Positions 36,846 through 46,460 of a DNA stretch of 64,000 nt are shown piece after piece. The notes beneath the pieces are model-generated. The model did not search any database, was not told where the DNA came from, and saw nothing but the letters and a program-made list of their open reading frames with translations. Position 1 is the first letter of the stretch. Each line of letters opens with the position of its first letter. The DNA is from Desulfovibrio sp. (GTDB lineage Bacteria; Desulfobacterota; Desulfovibrionia; Desulfovibrionales; Desulfovibrionaceae), in assembly GCA_016208105.1 (NCBI GenBank), contig JACQYS010000029.1, positions 62,001 through 126,000 on the forward strand, read 5' to 3'. A program made the position numbers and the translations under genes.

Positions 36846-36866
36846 GTGTTTGCTTGCGAACCTGTG

Positions 36867-37796
36867 TTAATGGTGGGTCAGGGTCTCCAGATAACTGATG
36901 ACTGTGCTCGCCGCACCCGCGCCATCTCCCACGGCGGTGGCCACTTGGCGGACGTGCTTGGAGCGCACATCCCCGGCGGCGTAGATGCCCGGCACGCTGG
37001 TACGGTAGTTCTGGTCCGTGACAATAAACCCCTGTGTATCGAGTTCCATCTCCGGCGGGAAAAAACCGCCGTTGGGTTCGTAGCCCACAAAGACGAACAC
37101 CCCTTGCACTTCCAGCCGCGAAACTTCGCCCGATTTGAGGTTGCGAATGGTCACGGCCTCGACCTTATCGGTACCGACGATCTCTTCCACAACCGAACTG
37201 CGGACAAGCTCTATGGCCGGGTTTATGACACAGCGTTCCTGATAACAGCGCTGGGCCCGGAAGTCGTCGCGGCGGTGAATGAGGTAGAGCTTTTTTACCA
37301 GTCTGGCAAGGTACAGCGACTCTTCCAGGGCGGAATTGCCGCCGCCGATGACCGCCACGTCCTGGCCCCGAAAGAAATTGCCGTCGCACAGGGCGCAGTA
37401 GGACACGCCCTTGCCAAGCAGTTCGCTTTCCCCCGGGATGCCTACACGCTTGTATCTGGCCCCTGAACAGATGATCACGGACCTGGCCTGGATCCACTCG
37501 GAACCGACCAAAAGCTTGTGTGCACCCTCATGGGGCTCGATGGCTTTGACCTCGTCGTTCAACCTGGCGATTGCCGGATAAGAGTCGAGATGCTTGGCGA
37601 AAATATCCGCCAGTTTCCATCCCTCGATGCCGTCGGGATAGCCGGGATAATTCTCAATGAAATGCGTCATGAGCACCTGGCCGCCGGGAGAAAGCTTCTC
37701 CACCATGGCCACAGTGAGCTCGGACCTGGCCAGATAGAGAGCGGCCGTCATTCCGGACGGCCCGCCTCCCACGACCACTGCGTCGTAACTCTTCAT
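36867..37796 (-). CDS. trxB: Thioredoxin-disulfide reductase
   Basis: 309 aa flavoenzyme. FAD motif VVVGGGPSGMTAALYLAR near the N-terminus, redox-active Cys pair in SYCALCDGNFF, and NADPH motif VAVIGGGNSALEE. The C-terminal FAD-binding segment is GIYAAGDVR. It reduces the TrxA encoded just upstream; only three bases separate their coding sequences. Confidence 0.95.
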   Translation of the reverse strand: MKSYDAVVVGGGPSGMTAALYLARSELTVAMVEKLSPGGQVLMTHFIENYPGYPDGIEGWKLADIFAKHLDSYPAIARLNDEVKAIEPHEGAHKLLVGSEWIQARSVIICSGARYKRVGIPGESELLGKGVSYCALCDGNFFRGQDVAVIGGGNSALEESLYLARLVKKLYLIHRRDDFRAQRCYQERCVINPAIELVRSSVVEEIVGTDKVEAVTIRNLKSGEVSRLEVQGVFVFVGYEPNGGFFPPEMELDTQGFIVTDQNYRTSVPGIYAAGDVRSKHVRQVATAVGDGAGAASTVISYLETLTHH

Positions 37797-37799
37797 GGA

Positions 37800-38120
37800 C
37801 TAGAGCGCCTTCTGAGTGATCATTTCCTTGATGGAGGACTTGGAAACGGCGCCGGTAATCTGCTCAACCACTTCGCCAGCCTTGAAAAGGATCAGGGTGG
37901 GAATAGCGCGGATACCGTACTTGCTGGGGGTGGCGGGGTTTTCGTCCACGTTCATCTTGGTCACTTTGATCTGACCGGTATACTCGTTGGCCAGTTCGTC
38001 GATCACCGGACCCATGGCTCGGCAGGGGCCGCACCAGGGAGCCCAGAAATCCACCAGAACTGGCAGCTGGCACTTGAGGATTTCTTCTTCAAAATTTGCA
38101 TCGGTGACTTGGATGGCCAT
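37800..38120 (-). CDS. trxA: Thioredoxin
   Basis: 106 aa, complete thioredoxin fold. WAPWCGPCRAM holds the active site, with the conserved Pro in RAIPTLILF and the GA at the C-terminal end. AAGGAG is seven bases before the ATG. It is reduced by the adjacent TrxB. Confidence 0.96.
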   Translation of the reverse strand: MAIQVTDANFEEEILKCQLPVLVDFWAPWCGPCRAMGPVIDELANEYTGQIKVTKMNVDENPATPSKYGIRAIPTLILFKAGEVVEQITGAVSKSSIKEMITQKAL

Positions 38121-38462
38121 GCGTATTCTCCTTTGCTGAATCGTGAACCTCGAAGAGAAAGGCCCGCTTCATTCATGGACGGGCCCGCAGGAACGAGGGC
38201 GTTCCGGCTTGATTGGTTCTTACAGAACGTCCCGGATTTTGAGAAGCGAATAATTCCTGAATTTTTAAAATCAGCGTTGGTCCTTCTACATCTAAGCCTG
38301 ATGTCTCGAACTTCGTCAAGGCCACCAAATAGAACCACCAGCTCAATTAAAAAATATAACCATCTATTACAAGGTGATAAATCGCCTCTCAGAATCGCGA
38401 GCCGGGAACCCCCTGAGTGAACGCTGGTGCGGCGGACCTGAGCCCGGCCTGTTTATCCTTGG
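38121..38462. other. Intergenic region between trxA and tsaD
   Basis: It should hold the trxA promoter and the tsaD terminator. AT-rich tracts lie at 38255-38275 and 38345-38385. I saw no convincing U-tracted hairpin, promoter pair, or small gene. Confidence 0.4.
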
Positions 38463-39515
38463 CTATACCCGAGAATAATCAAAGGGAACCGGGCGGCCGC
38501 GCGGGATGGCCATAAGCTCCATGCCGTGGCTCAGACCGGCGCATGCCAGCTTCTCGCCCAGAGAGGCAATCATGGCCGCATTGTCCGTGCATAAGGACAT
38601 GGAAGGAAACACAGCCTCAACTCCGGCGTCCTTACAGAAGCCGGTCAGTACCCGGCGGATCATGGAATTTGCAGCGACTCCCCCGGCCACGATGAGGGCC
38701 TTCATCCCGGGGTGCGCGGCAAAGGCGCGTTTGGTCTTGATGCGTAGCGTGTCCGCGACAGCCCAATTGATGGAGGAGCAGAAAAGAGGCAGTCCGGGCA
38801 CGTCCGGCAATTGGCCTTCGGGCAGCACCGGCAGTTTCAGGTGCGGATGCGCGTCCACGTAGCGGGCCACAGAGGTTTTCAGGCCGCTGAAACTGAAATC
38901 CAGGCCGGGATGGCTGGTGTTGGGCCGGGGAAACAGGGATCTGTCGGGCTCCATGCCTTGACCCAACAGGTCGATGAACTTGCCGCCAGGATAGGGAAGA
39001 TTGACCAGCTTGGCGGCCTTGTCCAGGGCCTCGCCGGCAGCGTCGTCCAAAGTGCGTCCCAACAGCTCGAAATCAAAAAAAGATTTGATGAGATAGAGGT
39101 GGGTGTGGCCACCGGAAATCAGGAGACCGAGAGAGGGAAAGGGGACATCGCGCTCAAGCCCGACTGCCATCAAATGGGCGTGCAGGTGGTTCACCCCCAC
39201 AAGGGGAACCCCAAGCCCCAGCGAAAGCCCTTTGGCAAAGTTCAATCCCACCAGCAGGCTGCCCAGCAGGCCGGGCCCCCTGGCTATGGCCACGGCCCCG
39301 ATACGCTCGGAGCGTACGCCGGTTGATTCAAGCAGGGAATTGAACAAGGCCGACATTTTGCGAAGGTGTTCGCGGGAGGCAAGCTCGGGAACGACGCCGC
39401 CGAAGAGGGCGTGCAGCTCCACCTGGCTGGCCATCCTCTCTCCGAGGAGCTTGCCGTCCTCCACCAGTGCCAGCGCGGTCTCGTCGCAGGAGGTCTCGAC
39501 GCCAAGACAAATCAT
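38463..39515 (-). CDS. tsaD: tRNA threonylcarbamoyladenosine transferase TsaD
   Basis: 350 aa. It transfers threonylcarbamoyl to A37 of tRNAs reading ANN codons. Seen: [14 protein letters not shown] at the start, the metal-binding pair in [10 protein letters not shown], the glycine-rich [14 protein letters not shown], and the ATP-binding segment [11 protein letters not shown] near residue 270. Its start overlaps the fbp stop by four bases (ATGA). Confidence 0.95.
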   Translation of the reverse strand: MICLGVETSCDETALALVEDGKLLGERMASQVELHALFGGVVPELASREHLRKMSALFNSLLESTGVRSERIGAVAIARGPGLLGSLLVGLNFAKGLSLGLGVPLVGVNHLHAHLMAVGLERDVPFPSLGLLISGGHTHLYLIKSFFDFELLGRTLDDAAGEALDKAAKLVNLPYPGGKFIDLLGQGMEPDRSLFPRPNTSHPGLDFSFSGLKTSVARYVDAHPHLKLPVLPEGQLPDVPGLPLFCSSINWAVADTLRIKTKRAFAAHPGMKALIVAGGVAANSMIRRVLTGFCKDAGVEAVFPSMSLCTDNAAMIASLGEKLACAGLSHGMELMAIPRGRPVPFDYSRV

Positions 39516-40525
39516 TTCTTATGCTTGCCGTAAATCTCCACCACCTTTTCCACGTCTTTCCTGCTGCCGATGAACAGCGGGACGCGCTCGTGCAATTCGG
39601 TGGGTTCGATGTCCAGGATGTCGCCCCGGCCGTCGCTGGCCGCCCCGCCGGCCTGCTTGCAGACGAAGGCCAGGGGGCTCGCTTCGCACATGAGGCGCAG
39701 CTTGCCGTGGGGCTTCTTGGGATCCTGGGTGTCGGCGGGATAGAGGAAGATGCCCCCGTAGAGGAGATTCCGGTGGAAATCCGCCACCAGCGACCCGATG
39801 TAGCGGCCGGAGTACGGCGCGCCGCGCTCGTTCCCGGGGCTCTTGAAATAATCGACTATCTCGCGGGTGGGTTCGTCCCAATAGGTCCAGTAGGCCTCGT
39901 TGACGGAGTAAATCTTGCCCCTTTCCGGGGTGCGGATTTCAGGATGGGAGAGCAGGAACTCGCCCACGCTGGGATCCAGGGTGAAGCCGTTCACGCCGCG
40001 CCCGGTGGTGTAGACCATCATGGTGGAGGTGCCGTAGAGGAAATACCCGGCCGCCACCTGCTCCGCACCCTTCTGGAGCACTTCGCACAGCCTGGCCGAA
40101 CATTCGCTTTTCTCCTTGCGGCGCAGAATGGAGAAGATGGTGCCGACGTTGACGTTGGCGTCGATGTTGGTGGAGCCGTCCAGCGGATCGATGACCAGGA
40201 TGTAGTCGCCTTTCGGGAGATGGTCCGGAATCTCGATGAGATCCGCGTTCTCTTCCGAGGCGATGGCGCAGAGCACTCCGGCCCGCTGCATCCGGTGAAT
40301 GAGCACGGAGTTGGCGTATTCGTCCAGTTTGCGCACAGCCTCGCCCTGAACATTCACTTCACCGGTCAATCCGAGCACGTCCACCAAGCCGGCCTTGTTC
40401 ACCTCTCGGGATATGATCTTGGCGGCCAGGATCAGCTCGTTGAACATGGAGGTGAAACGCCCGGTGGCCATGGGCGATTCCTTCTGGTGCAGGAGGAGGT
40501 GTTCAGTGACGGTGACCTGGCGCAT
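39512..40525 (-). CDS. fbp: Fructose-1,6-bisphosphatase, class I
   Basis: 337 aa from the ATG at 40525, which has AAGGAG eight bases upstream; the longer ORF start lacks one. Gluconeogenic phosphatase. Seen: [13 protein letters not shown] (metal and phosphate site), GASEEN-like region [11 protein letters not shown], and [11 protein letters not shown] with [14 protein letters not shown] (substrate-binding). It is translationally coupled to tsaD. Confidence 0.95.
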   Translation of the reverse strand: MRQVTVTEHLLLHQKESPMATGRFTSMFNELILAAKIISREVNKAGLVDVLGLTGEVNVQGEAVRKLDEYANSVLIHRMQRAGVLCAIASEENADLIEIPDHLPKGDYILVIDPLDGSTNIDANVNVGTIFSILRRKEKSECSARLCEVLQKGAEQVAAGYFLYGTSTMMVYTTGRGVNGFTLDPSVGEFLLSHPEIRTPERGKIYSVNEAYWTYWDEPTREIVDYFKSPGNERGAPYSGRYIGSLVADFHRNLLYGGIFLYPADTQDPKKPHGKLRLMCEASPLAFVCKQAGGAASDGRGDILDIEPTELHERVPLFIGSRKDVEKVVEIYGKHKK

Positions 40526-40648
40526 GCGGCCGGCTCCTTGTTTGGCGAGTTGAAATTCCAATGGTTCTTCCGCAACGGTTTGGAGAGGCTACTCTCTGCA
40601 CAAACCGTTACGGGAGGGCTTTCGCCCCCCCAGCTTCAGTTGATGCGT

Positions 40649-41470
40649 TTATTGAGCCGGTGCTGGCGCGGGCTGCGGCTTGGCTTCCGCCTTGGCGGGT
40701 TTGGCCGGGGCTTGCGCCGCGGAAACCGCGTAGATCAAGCGGGCCTGGGCCACAAAGCGCGACTGCCAGAGGTACCGGGTTCCCCCGACAGCCTGTTCTC
40801 CGGCCACGTCGCTCTTGAATATGTTTTTCCAATTCAGCTGCGCAAGAGACTGGCAGGCCGCGGCATTATCCCCGGTCCAAAGAGTCGCTCCGGGTGCGAA
40901 GATCATCAACTGGCCTGGCTCGGGAGAAAACTTCGCCAGGTTGCCCGGATCGAAGCTCACAACCAGAAGCCCCTTGTATTCGTTGTTCACAAAAAGGGGC
41001 TTGGCCACAAGTACCTCGGATCCAAGCTCGGAAGCGGCGACATATGCGGCCATCTTTCTGTTCTTGTAGAGCTTCTCGAACTCCAGCAGAGGCGCGTAGT
41101 CGATGGGTTTGATGGTATACGTGGGCAGTTTGAACGAAACCAGCCCGGTGTCGGTCAGAACGGCCATGCCGGAAAGCCACGGGAAGGCGTCCATGAATGC
41201 CTGGCACCATTCGCGTTCAGGAGGCAGGTCCTGGGCCGAGAGACTGCGCAGCAAGAATTCCAGATGCTCGTCCACGGGAGCGAACAAAGCGGCCAGTTTG
41301 CGCACGGAAGGGTCGGAATCCCCCGGATCCTTGAGGTCAATGGACGGATCGACGTTGACGTACTCTTTGTAGAATTTCTTCGTGCCCTTCCAGTAGGGCT
41401 TGACCGTGTCGCAGCCAGAGGCCGCGAAAAGAACGCAGGCCAGCATGGCCGGAATAACGCGTTTAAGCAT
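40649..41470 (-). CDS. Lipoprotein with sensor-like (Cache/PAS-type) domain
   Basis: 273 aa. Lipobox FAASGC near residue 20. The body has a beta-rich core (WLSGMAVLTDTGLVSFKLP, GSEVLVAKPLFVNNEYKGLLVVSFDPGNLAKF) of the kind found in extracellular Cache/PAS folds. The tail is Ala/Pro/Lys-rich (PAKPAKAEAKPQPAPAPAQ). There is no attached signalling domain. It probably sits at the outer or inner membrane and binds a small ligand; this is inference. Confidence 0.72.
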   Translation of the reverse strand: MLKRVIPAMLACVLFAASGCDTVKPYWKGTKKFYKEYVNVDPSIDLKDPGDSDPSVRKLAALFAPVDEHLEFLLRSLSAQDLPPEREWCQAFMDAFPWLSGMAVLTDTGLVSFKLPTYTIKPIDYAPLLEFEKLYKNRKMAAYVAASELGSEVLVAKPLFVNNEYKGLLVVSFDPGNLAKFSPEPGQLMIFAPGATLWTGDNAAACQSLAQLNWKNIFKSDVAGEQAVGGTRYLWQSRFVAQARLIYAVSAAQAPAKPAKAEAKPQPAPAPAQ

Positions 41471-41560
41471 GACGCCGTTCCTTTTTACCGAGTGTGAGAT
41501 GGGGTGAGACCCAAGCGTACCTGGCCCGTGTACTCTTTGGTGAGGGCGATTTCAAGCGGC

Positions 41561-42403
41561 TCAGGCGGTAGCCCGGGCATCCAGGCGGTTGGCGAGGGCT
41601 TCGAGCATGCTCACCAGTTTGGCCTTGGATTTGGGCTGCTGTCCCAGAGCGGGTCTGGCCGGAGCCACGCCGGCGGCCATTTGGGATTCGATTTCCGCGA
41701 TGCGGGCGGTGATGTTCTTTTTCTCCTGCTCGGAGGAGGACATGCGAAGAAGTTCGCCATAAATCTCAAGGGACGAGGAATAGTCGCCATGCCGGGCCAA
41801 AAGATCGGCCATGGTCCTGGTCTTCACCGTGGCGAAAGCCTGGGAGGCGCATTCCGGCGGCAGTTGCTCCTTCGGGGTCAGACGTTCCTGGGACACGATC
41901 TGCTGGGTCAAGGCCATGACCTCGTCGGCCCCACGCAGGCTGAACCCGCCAGAAACGTCAGAGCCTTCATGAGCGTCGTCGTCATCTGCGGAGACAGGCG
42001 TCCCTGATGCGATGCCGAGCCCCTGCTCCATGATGCTCAGCCAGGAGACATCCTTGCCCTGCAGGGACAGAGCCAGAAATTTGAGGGCCAGGGCGGAATC
42101 TTTTGAAAGGCCGGTGGTTTTGGAGGCCCAGAGAGTCCAGACCGAGGGGTAGCTCGACATGAGCGAAGAAAGCCCCTCGAACGCGCCCAGAGCCTCCTCT
42201 TGGCGACCCAGGCGGGTGAGAAGCTCCACCAGCAGGAACTTTGCTTCCAGATGCCCGGGATGAAACCCCACGGACCGGTTGAGCACGGAGACGGCTTCTT
42301 CGGCCTCGCCCTGCTCAGCAAGCATCTTGGCCAGCGGGAAGAAGACGCGGGAGTTGGGGTCGTCGTTTAGGACTTCACGGTAGAAATCAATTTTTGATGT
42401 CAT
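41561..42403 (-). CDS. TPR protein, cytoplasmic
   Basis: 280 aa. N-terminal TPR units (FYREVLNDDPNSRVFFPLAKMLAEQGEAEEAVSVLNRSVGFHPGHLEAKFLLVELLTRLGR) are followed by less regular helices and a C-terminal region with MADLLARHGDYSSSLEIYGELL. There is no signal peptide. ATG at 42403 with GGAAG. It overlaps the end of the FtsB-like gene by 17 bases, so the two are coupled. Possibly a division or envelope-complex adaptor. Confidence 0.75.
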   Translation of the reverse strand: MTSKIDFYREVLNDDPNSRVFFPLAKMLAEQGEAEEAVSVLNRSVGFHPGHLEAKFLLVELLTRLGRQEEALGAFEGLSSLMSSYPSVWTLWASKTTGLSKDSALALKFLALSLQGKDVSWLSIMEQGLGIASGTPVSADDDDAHEGSDVSGGFSLRGADEVMALTQQIVSQERLTPKEQLPPECASQAFATVKTRTMADLLARHGDYSSSLEIYGELLRMSSSEQEKKNITARIAEIESQMAAGVAPARPALGQQPKSKAKLVSMLEALANRLDARATA

Positions 42404-42704
42404 CGCCGACGCTTCCTTCGGGAGTGTTCCCTGGGAAAAGATAGATGATTTCGTTATCGCGGAGATAGTTCCCGTGTGCGCGCGTCATTTTTTCCGTAAA
42501 TGCCTTGTCGGATTTCAACCAGCGGATTTCCTGACTCAAATCAAGCGATCGTCCGCCCAGGTTTTCCAGCCTGGACTTCAGCTGCTTCTGGTGATTCTTC
42601 AGATCCAGGTAGGCGAATATGCCTTTGTCGCTCCATACAAGGTTGTAAAGCAATATTGCATTGCAAGAGAGGATCATCGTCAGAAGCAGGCGCCGCATGA
42701 ACAT
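42387..42704 (-). CDS. FtsB/DivIC-like septum-formation protein
   Basis: 105 aa. A single N-terminal membrane helix (LLLTMILSCNAILLYNLVW) is followed by a coiled coil (KNHQKQLKSRLENLGGRSLDLSQEIRWLK) and the typical C-terminal block with YLRDNEIIYLFP, which matches the Y/F-x-x-x-x-E-x-x-x-x-F ending of FtsB. Bitopic; expected to join FtsL and FtsQ at the septum. Confidence 0.82.
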   Translation of the reverse strand: MFMRRLLLTMILSCNAILLYNLVWSDKGIFAYLDLKNHQKQLKSRLENLGGRSLDLSQEIRWLKSDKAFTEKMTRAHGNYLRDNEIIYLFPGNTPEGSVGDDIKN

Positions 42705-42706
42705 GG

Positions 42707-42985
42707 CTATTGAAGAGTCACTCTGTTGGCGCCGCCCGGGGCCGTGAAAGCCACGGGCGTCTTCAGTTCCTGGAGGAAATGCTCAGTGGCGGTTTCTATA
42801 CGCGTCACGTCGTCCTCGTCAAGCGACAGGCCGTCCATGTCGTTCAAGAAGGCTTTGAGAACCTTGAATTCTGAGAGCAGGATGTGTCCGGAATCAAGAC
42901 GGCTAAGCATTGGTTCAAGCTCCAGAATGGTCTGGAGGCAGTTCATGATGCGCGCGGCAAGGGTTGTCGAATCGAGCTCTTGCAT
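42707..42985 (-). CDS. Small helical protein of unknown function
   Basis: 92 aa, acidic, no membrane segment. Helices: TLAARIMNCLQTILELEPMLSRL and LSEFKVLKAFLNDMDGL, then DEDDVTRIETATEHFLQEL. It ends two bases before the ATG region of the FtsB-like gene, suggesting one transcript with the FtsB and TPR genes. Not recognised. Confidence 0.6.
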   Translation of the reverse strand: MQELDSTTLAARIMNCLQTILELEPMLSRLDSGHILLSEFKVLKAFLNDMDGLSLDEDDVTRIETATEHFLQELKTPVAFTAPGGANRVTLQ

Positions 42986-43272
42986 GAAGACTTACCCTGC
43001 TCTATCCAAAAATTGAGGCCAAAGTCCTTTTCTTCCTACTTCAACCAGCCAGGGAAGGCAATCCCGGCAAGGGTTGGCGAACTCTTTGTTGTTTCATTAC
43101 ATACCAGAAAAGGAAATGCAAAGCAAAATAGAGAGAAATGTATTTTTTAAGACCAAAAAAAGGACACTTCTCCTCCAAGACATCATCCATGCATCCCTAC
43201 ACTGAAAAGCAAGGGAGTGTTATCCAATTACAGCCGATCGCACCATCGTCTCTGGAACCAACAACGAAAGAA
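42986..43272. other. Intergenic region upstream of the FtsB-like operon
   Basis: It contains the AT-rich run at 43100-43160, likely part of the promoter region for the minus-strand genes below it. No gene seen. Confidence 0.4.
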
Positions 43273-43306
43273 GCCGCCCGAAGCACCCCATGATGCTCCG
43301 GACGGC
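43273..43306 (-). terminator. Probable terminator after pgsA
   Basis: On the minus strand GCCGTCCGGAGCA and TGCTTCGGGCGGC pair over 13 positions (two G-U). TTCTTTCGTTGTT follows. It lies 25 bases after the pgsA stop. Confidence 0.65.
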
Positions 43307-43330
43307 CAAAAGCCCTTGGCAACGCCAAGA

Positions 43331-43873
43331 CTATTGAGGAGACCAGTTTTTAAAGAAGGTGTACATGTAATTGGCCCCTGATCCGACAGTTAATCCCAGC
43401 GCAACATAGAGCAGCATGTCCCCGAAAGGCTGAGGATCGACACCTGCGAAGGGATAATGCAGAATCAAGGGACACAGGGCGAAAGTCTGAATAATAGTCT
43501 TCAACTTGCCGAAACGGTCTGCGGCGATCACCACGCCAGCGTCCGCCGCAACTGCCCGCAGACCTGTCACAGCCATCTCGCGTCCGATGATGAGCACCGC
43601 CACCCAGGCTTCCACCCAACCCAGGCGCACCAGCATGATGATCACCGAGCCGATGAGCAGCTTGTCCGCAAGGGGGTCCAGGAACTTGCCGAGGTTCGTC
43701 ACCAAACCCATTTGCCGGGCAAGGAACCCGTCAACGATGTCGGTCACGGACGCGAGGATGAACACGAGCATGGCCGCAAAGCACATGGACTGGCCCGGGA
43801 AATAAAGCATGAGCACGAGCACCGGCACCACGCCGATGCGGGCAAGAGTGAGAATATTGGGTAGGTTCATCAT
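43331..43873 (-). CDS. pgsA: CDP-diacylglycerol-glycerol-3-phosphate 3-phosphatidyltransferase
   Basis: 180 aa integral membrane enzyme of phosphatidylglycerol synthesis. It starts NLPNILTLARIGVVPVLVLML. The catalytic signature is seen as SVTDIVDGFLARQMGLVTN followed by LGKFLDPLADKLL. It has standard PgsA length. GGGAG precedes the ATG. A second, less standard family member lies at 29480. Confidence 0.93.
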   Translation of the reverse strand: MMNLPNILTLARIGVVPVLVLMLYFPGQSMCFAAMLVFILASVTDIVDGFLARQMGLVTNLGKFLDPLADKLLIGSVIIMLVRLGWVEAWVAVLIIGREMAVTGLRAVAADAGVVIAADRFGKLKTIIQTFALCPLILHYPFAGVDPQPFGDMLLYVALGLTVGSGANYMYTFFKNWSPQ

Positions 43874-43983
43874 GCACGGTCTCCCATGCCGCGTTCCGGG
43901 CGAACCGGATGGACCTGGCCAAAGGCCCGGTCATTCCGGCCAGGCCGGCGAAAGCACAAACAGGTGATACTCATGGCAAAGCG

Positions 43984-44919
43984 TCAGCGACTCAAGGTGG
44001 AATGGGCCTCCAAGCTGGACTGGGCGGCTTTGTCGATATTGTCGGCCAGAGTCATGAGGGCGTCCTTCACTGGAGAGGGAGCATCCATGAGCACCACCGG
44101 CTTGCCTACGTCACCGGCCACCACAGTGACCGGGTCCAGGGGGATGGCGCCCAAAAATTCGATGCCGTACTTTTTGGCCAGTTCCTCTCCGCCGCCCTTC
44201 TTGAACAGATTTATCTCCTTGGAACAGTGCGGGCAGATGAGCCCGCTCATGTTCTCAACCAGCCCCAGGATGTTCGCCTGGGCGTATTGCAGGAAATTTA
44301 TGGCCTTGCGCACGTCCGCCAGGGAGACTTCCTGCGGCGTGGTCACAACCACGCACAGGGCGTCGGGAATGGTGCGCAGAACGGTCATGTGTTCGTCTCC
44401 GGTTCCGGGCGGGGAATCGATGACGAGATAGTCCAGGTCGCCCCACTTCACTTCTCCTATGAACTGCCGGATGGCGGAGGTTTTCATGGGGCCGCGCCAC
44501 AGGACAGCCTGGTCCGGGTCCTTCAAAAGGGACTCCATGGACACCACATAGAGATTCTCGTCGTAGGCCTTGGGGGAAACCTCGCCCTTTTCGTTGGCCT
44601 CCAGGTTTCCCGAGAGCCCAAGCATGCGCGGAACGCTCGGACCATGGAGATCCACGTCCAGAATGCCGACCTTGTGTCCCTTTCGGGCCAGGGCCGCGGC
44701 CAGGTTCACGGTGATAGAACTCTTGCCCACTCCGCCCTTGCCGCTCATGACGAAGAGCTTGTAGCCGATCTTCGACAGGGCCGAAGAGATCCGTTCGTCC
44801 TGCTGCTGCGCCTTGGAGTCCTTGCAATCTTCGGAGGACGACTTGGAGCCGCAGGTGCTCGCTTTCGAGCAGCTCTTGCAGGCTGCTGGGTCCTTCTCGC
44901 CTTTCTTCTTGATATTCAT
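43984..44919 (-). CDS. Mrp/NBP35 (ApbC) Fe-S carrier ATPase with Cys-rich N-terminus
   Basis: 311 aa. P-loop VMSGKGGVGKSS near residue 56, DSPPGTGDEH (switch), and the ligand pair in CPHCSKEI near residue 226, which binds the bridging cluster. The N-terminus has four Cys (AACKSCSKASTCGSKSSSEDC), recalling the N-terminal ferredoxin-like motif of Nbp35. It probably delivers Fe-S clusters. GGAGG is seven bases before the ATG. It follows pcm by 18 bases. Confidence 0.92.
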   Translation of the reverse strand: MNIKKKGEKDPAACKSCSKASTCGSKSSSEDCKDSKAQQQDERISSALSKIGYKLFVMSGKGGVGKSSITVNLAAALARKGHKVGILDVDLHGPSVPRMLGLSGNLEANEKGEVSPKAYDENLYVVSMESLLKDPDQAVLWRGPMKTSAIRQFIGEVKWGDLDYLVIDSPPGTGDEHMTVLRTIPDALCVVVTTPQEVSLADVRKAINFLQYAQANILGLVENMSGLICPHCSKEINLFKKGGGEELAKKYGIEFLGAIPLDPVTVVAGDVGKPVVLMDAPSPVKDALMTLADNIDKAAQSSLEAHSTLSR

Positions 44920-44937
44920 GGAATTCCTCCGTCCAGC

Positions 44938-45582
44938 CTACCAGCCGTGGCGGCCGACGAGATCGACAAACATTACCTGTCCCACGGACTTGCGTCCGAT
45001 CTTCCCATCCTGTTTGCGCAAGAGAAGCAGATTCTGGCTGCGCCGTTCAGGTCCCACCGGCATAATCAACAGGCCGGGATCGGCCAGTTGTTCCACATAC
45101 GGCTCCGGCACCCTGGGGCCGCCGGCAGTGACCAGAATCCGGTCGTAAGGGGCGTATTCGGGCCAGCCCATCGTCCCGTCGTCGAGTTTGAGATGAACAT
45201 TGCCATACCCCATCGAGGCCAGGCGGTTCCGGGTCAGCTCGTAGAGTTCGGCCACCCGCTCCACGGAGTAGATGACGGCGTTCATCTCCGCCAGAATCGC
45301 CGTCTGGTACCCCGAGCCGGTGCCGATCTCAAGGACCTTCATGCCCGGACGGATGTCCAAAAGCTCGGTCATCCAGGCCACCACGTAGGGCTGGGAAATG
45401 GTCTGTCCCTGTCCGATGGGCAGGGGGTGGTCCTCATAGGCCTGGGGTTTGAGCGCCTCTTCCACGAAAAGATGACGCGGAACCTTGCGCATCGCGGCCA
45501 GCACCGCGGAAGAGGAGACGCCCCTGGCGATGATCTGGTCGCGCACCATGCGCTCTCGACTGCGTTTGGGATCGATTTCCAA
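44938..45582 (-). CDS. pcm: Protein-L-isoaspartate O-methyltransferase
   Basis: 214 aa, TTG start with GGAG seven bases upstream. It repairs isoaspartyl residues using SAM. Seen: [38 protein letters not shown] (family block around the substrate) and the SAM motif [15 protein letters not shown]. The C-terminus has [15 protein letters not shown]. The start codon and coverage are normal for Pcm. Confidence 0.92.
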   Translation of the reverse strand: MEIDPKRSRERMVRDQIIARGVSSSAVLAAMRKVPRHLFVEEALKPQAYEDHPLPIGQGQTISQPYVVAWMTELLDIRPGMKVLEIGTGSGYQTAILAEMNAVIYSVERVAELYELTRNRLASMGYGNVHLKLDDGTMGWPEYAPYDRILVTAGGPRVPEPYVEQLADPGLLIMPVGPERRSQNLLLLRKQDGKIGRKSVGQVMFVDLVGRHGW

Positions 45583-45853
45583 GCGACAACTCCGGCGTTA
45601 CATCGAGGAAAATACCTGTTTTTTCACCAAGACGCCAGCCGTTGGAGTCCGTATGGGAAAATAGATGAATTCTCCCGGCAGGGTTTACAGGCGCCACGCG
45701 ACTTGGTAAATATGTAAGAATGGAAAAATCGGAAACTGCAACGCCCAACTGGAATTGACCGCGGCATGCACCCTCGAACATCCAACACCGGCAAGGGCAA
45801 CGCGACGCCTTCACCATGGTTTTTTGCAGGATACTAACCCCAGGAGAACGAAC

Positions 45854-46285
45854 ATGCTCACTGTCAGCGACCTCATGACCACCCAGTTGTTCACTCTGCT
45901 GGAGTCGGATTCCCTCTACACCGCCAAACAGATCATGGAGATGGCCAGAGTGCGGCACGTGCCCATTGTCGACTCGAAGGACAGCTTCATCGGGCTCATC
46001 ACCCACCGGGACATGTTGGCTGTTGCCGTTTCCAAGCTCTCGGAGATCGACTCTTCCACCCAGGACGAACTGGACGCTGGAATCCCCCTGCGCGAAATCA
46101 TGCGCACGGACGTGGCCGTTGTCTCCTCCGACACCCAGCTTCGCGACGCCGCCCAAATGCTCCTGGACCACAAATACGGCTGCCTGCCCGTGGTGGACGG
46201 CGACAAGCTGGTTGGCATCATAACCGAAGCGGATTTCCTGCGCCTGACAATAAGCCTTATGGACGCGCTTGACGAGCGGGACTAG
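45854..46285 (+). CDS. Tandem CBS-domain protein
   Basis: 143 aa from the ATG at 45854 (AGGAG seven bases upstream). Two CBS domains: residues about 1-60 (TVSDLMTTQLFTLLESDSL, VRHVPIVDSKDSFIGLITHRDML) and 75-140 (IMRTDVAVVSSDTQL, GCLPVVDGDKLVGIITEADFL). No further catalytic domain. It likely senses adenine nucleotides or SAM and regulates a partner. It is divergent from pcm and lacks near neighbours on its strand. Confidence 0.9.
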   Translation: MLTVSDLMTTQLFTLLESDSLYTAKQIMEMARVRHVPIVDSKDSFIGLITHRDMLAVAVSKLSEIDSSTQDELDAGIPLREIMRTDVAVVSSDTQLRDAAQMLLDHKYGCLPVVDGDKLVGIITEADFLRLTISLMDALDERD

Positions 46286-46460
46286 CGTAAGACGATCTGC
46301 CAACATTATAAAGGCAAAACGTAATACGACATCTCTCGCGGAGCCCTGGCACCGTCCAGAAAGAGCAATCGCAAACTTGCCTTCGGGCCGCCCTCGATTC
46401 CATGGGGGAGGCCCGGCTTGTTCCTTGGGTATTCACACGCCGCACCCAAGACGCCAGCGG

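Noticed and set aside
39467-41497. Plus-strand open frame of 676 codons opposite fbp and a lipoprotein gene
   Set aside because: It runs opposite fbp, part of tsaD and the lipoprotein gene, all with clear motifs. Its own translation shows no domain.
43909-45717. Plus-strand open frame of 602 codons opposite mrp and pcm
   Set aside because: Antisense to two recognisable genes, with no ribosome site or protein motif.
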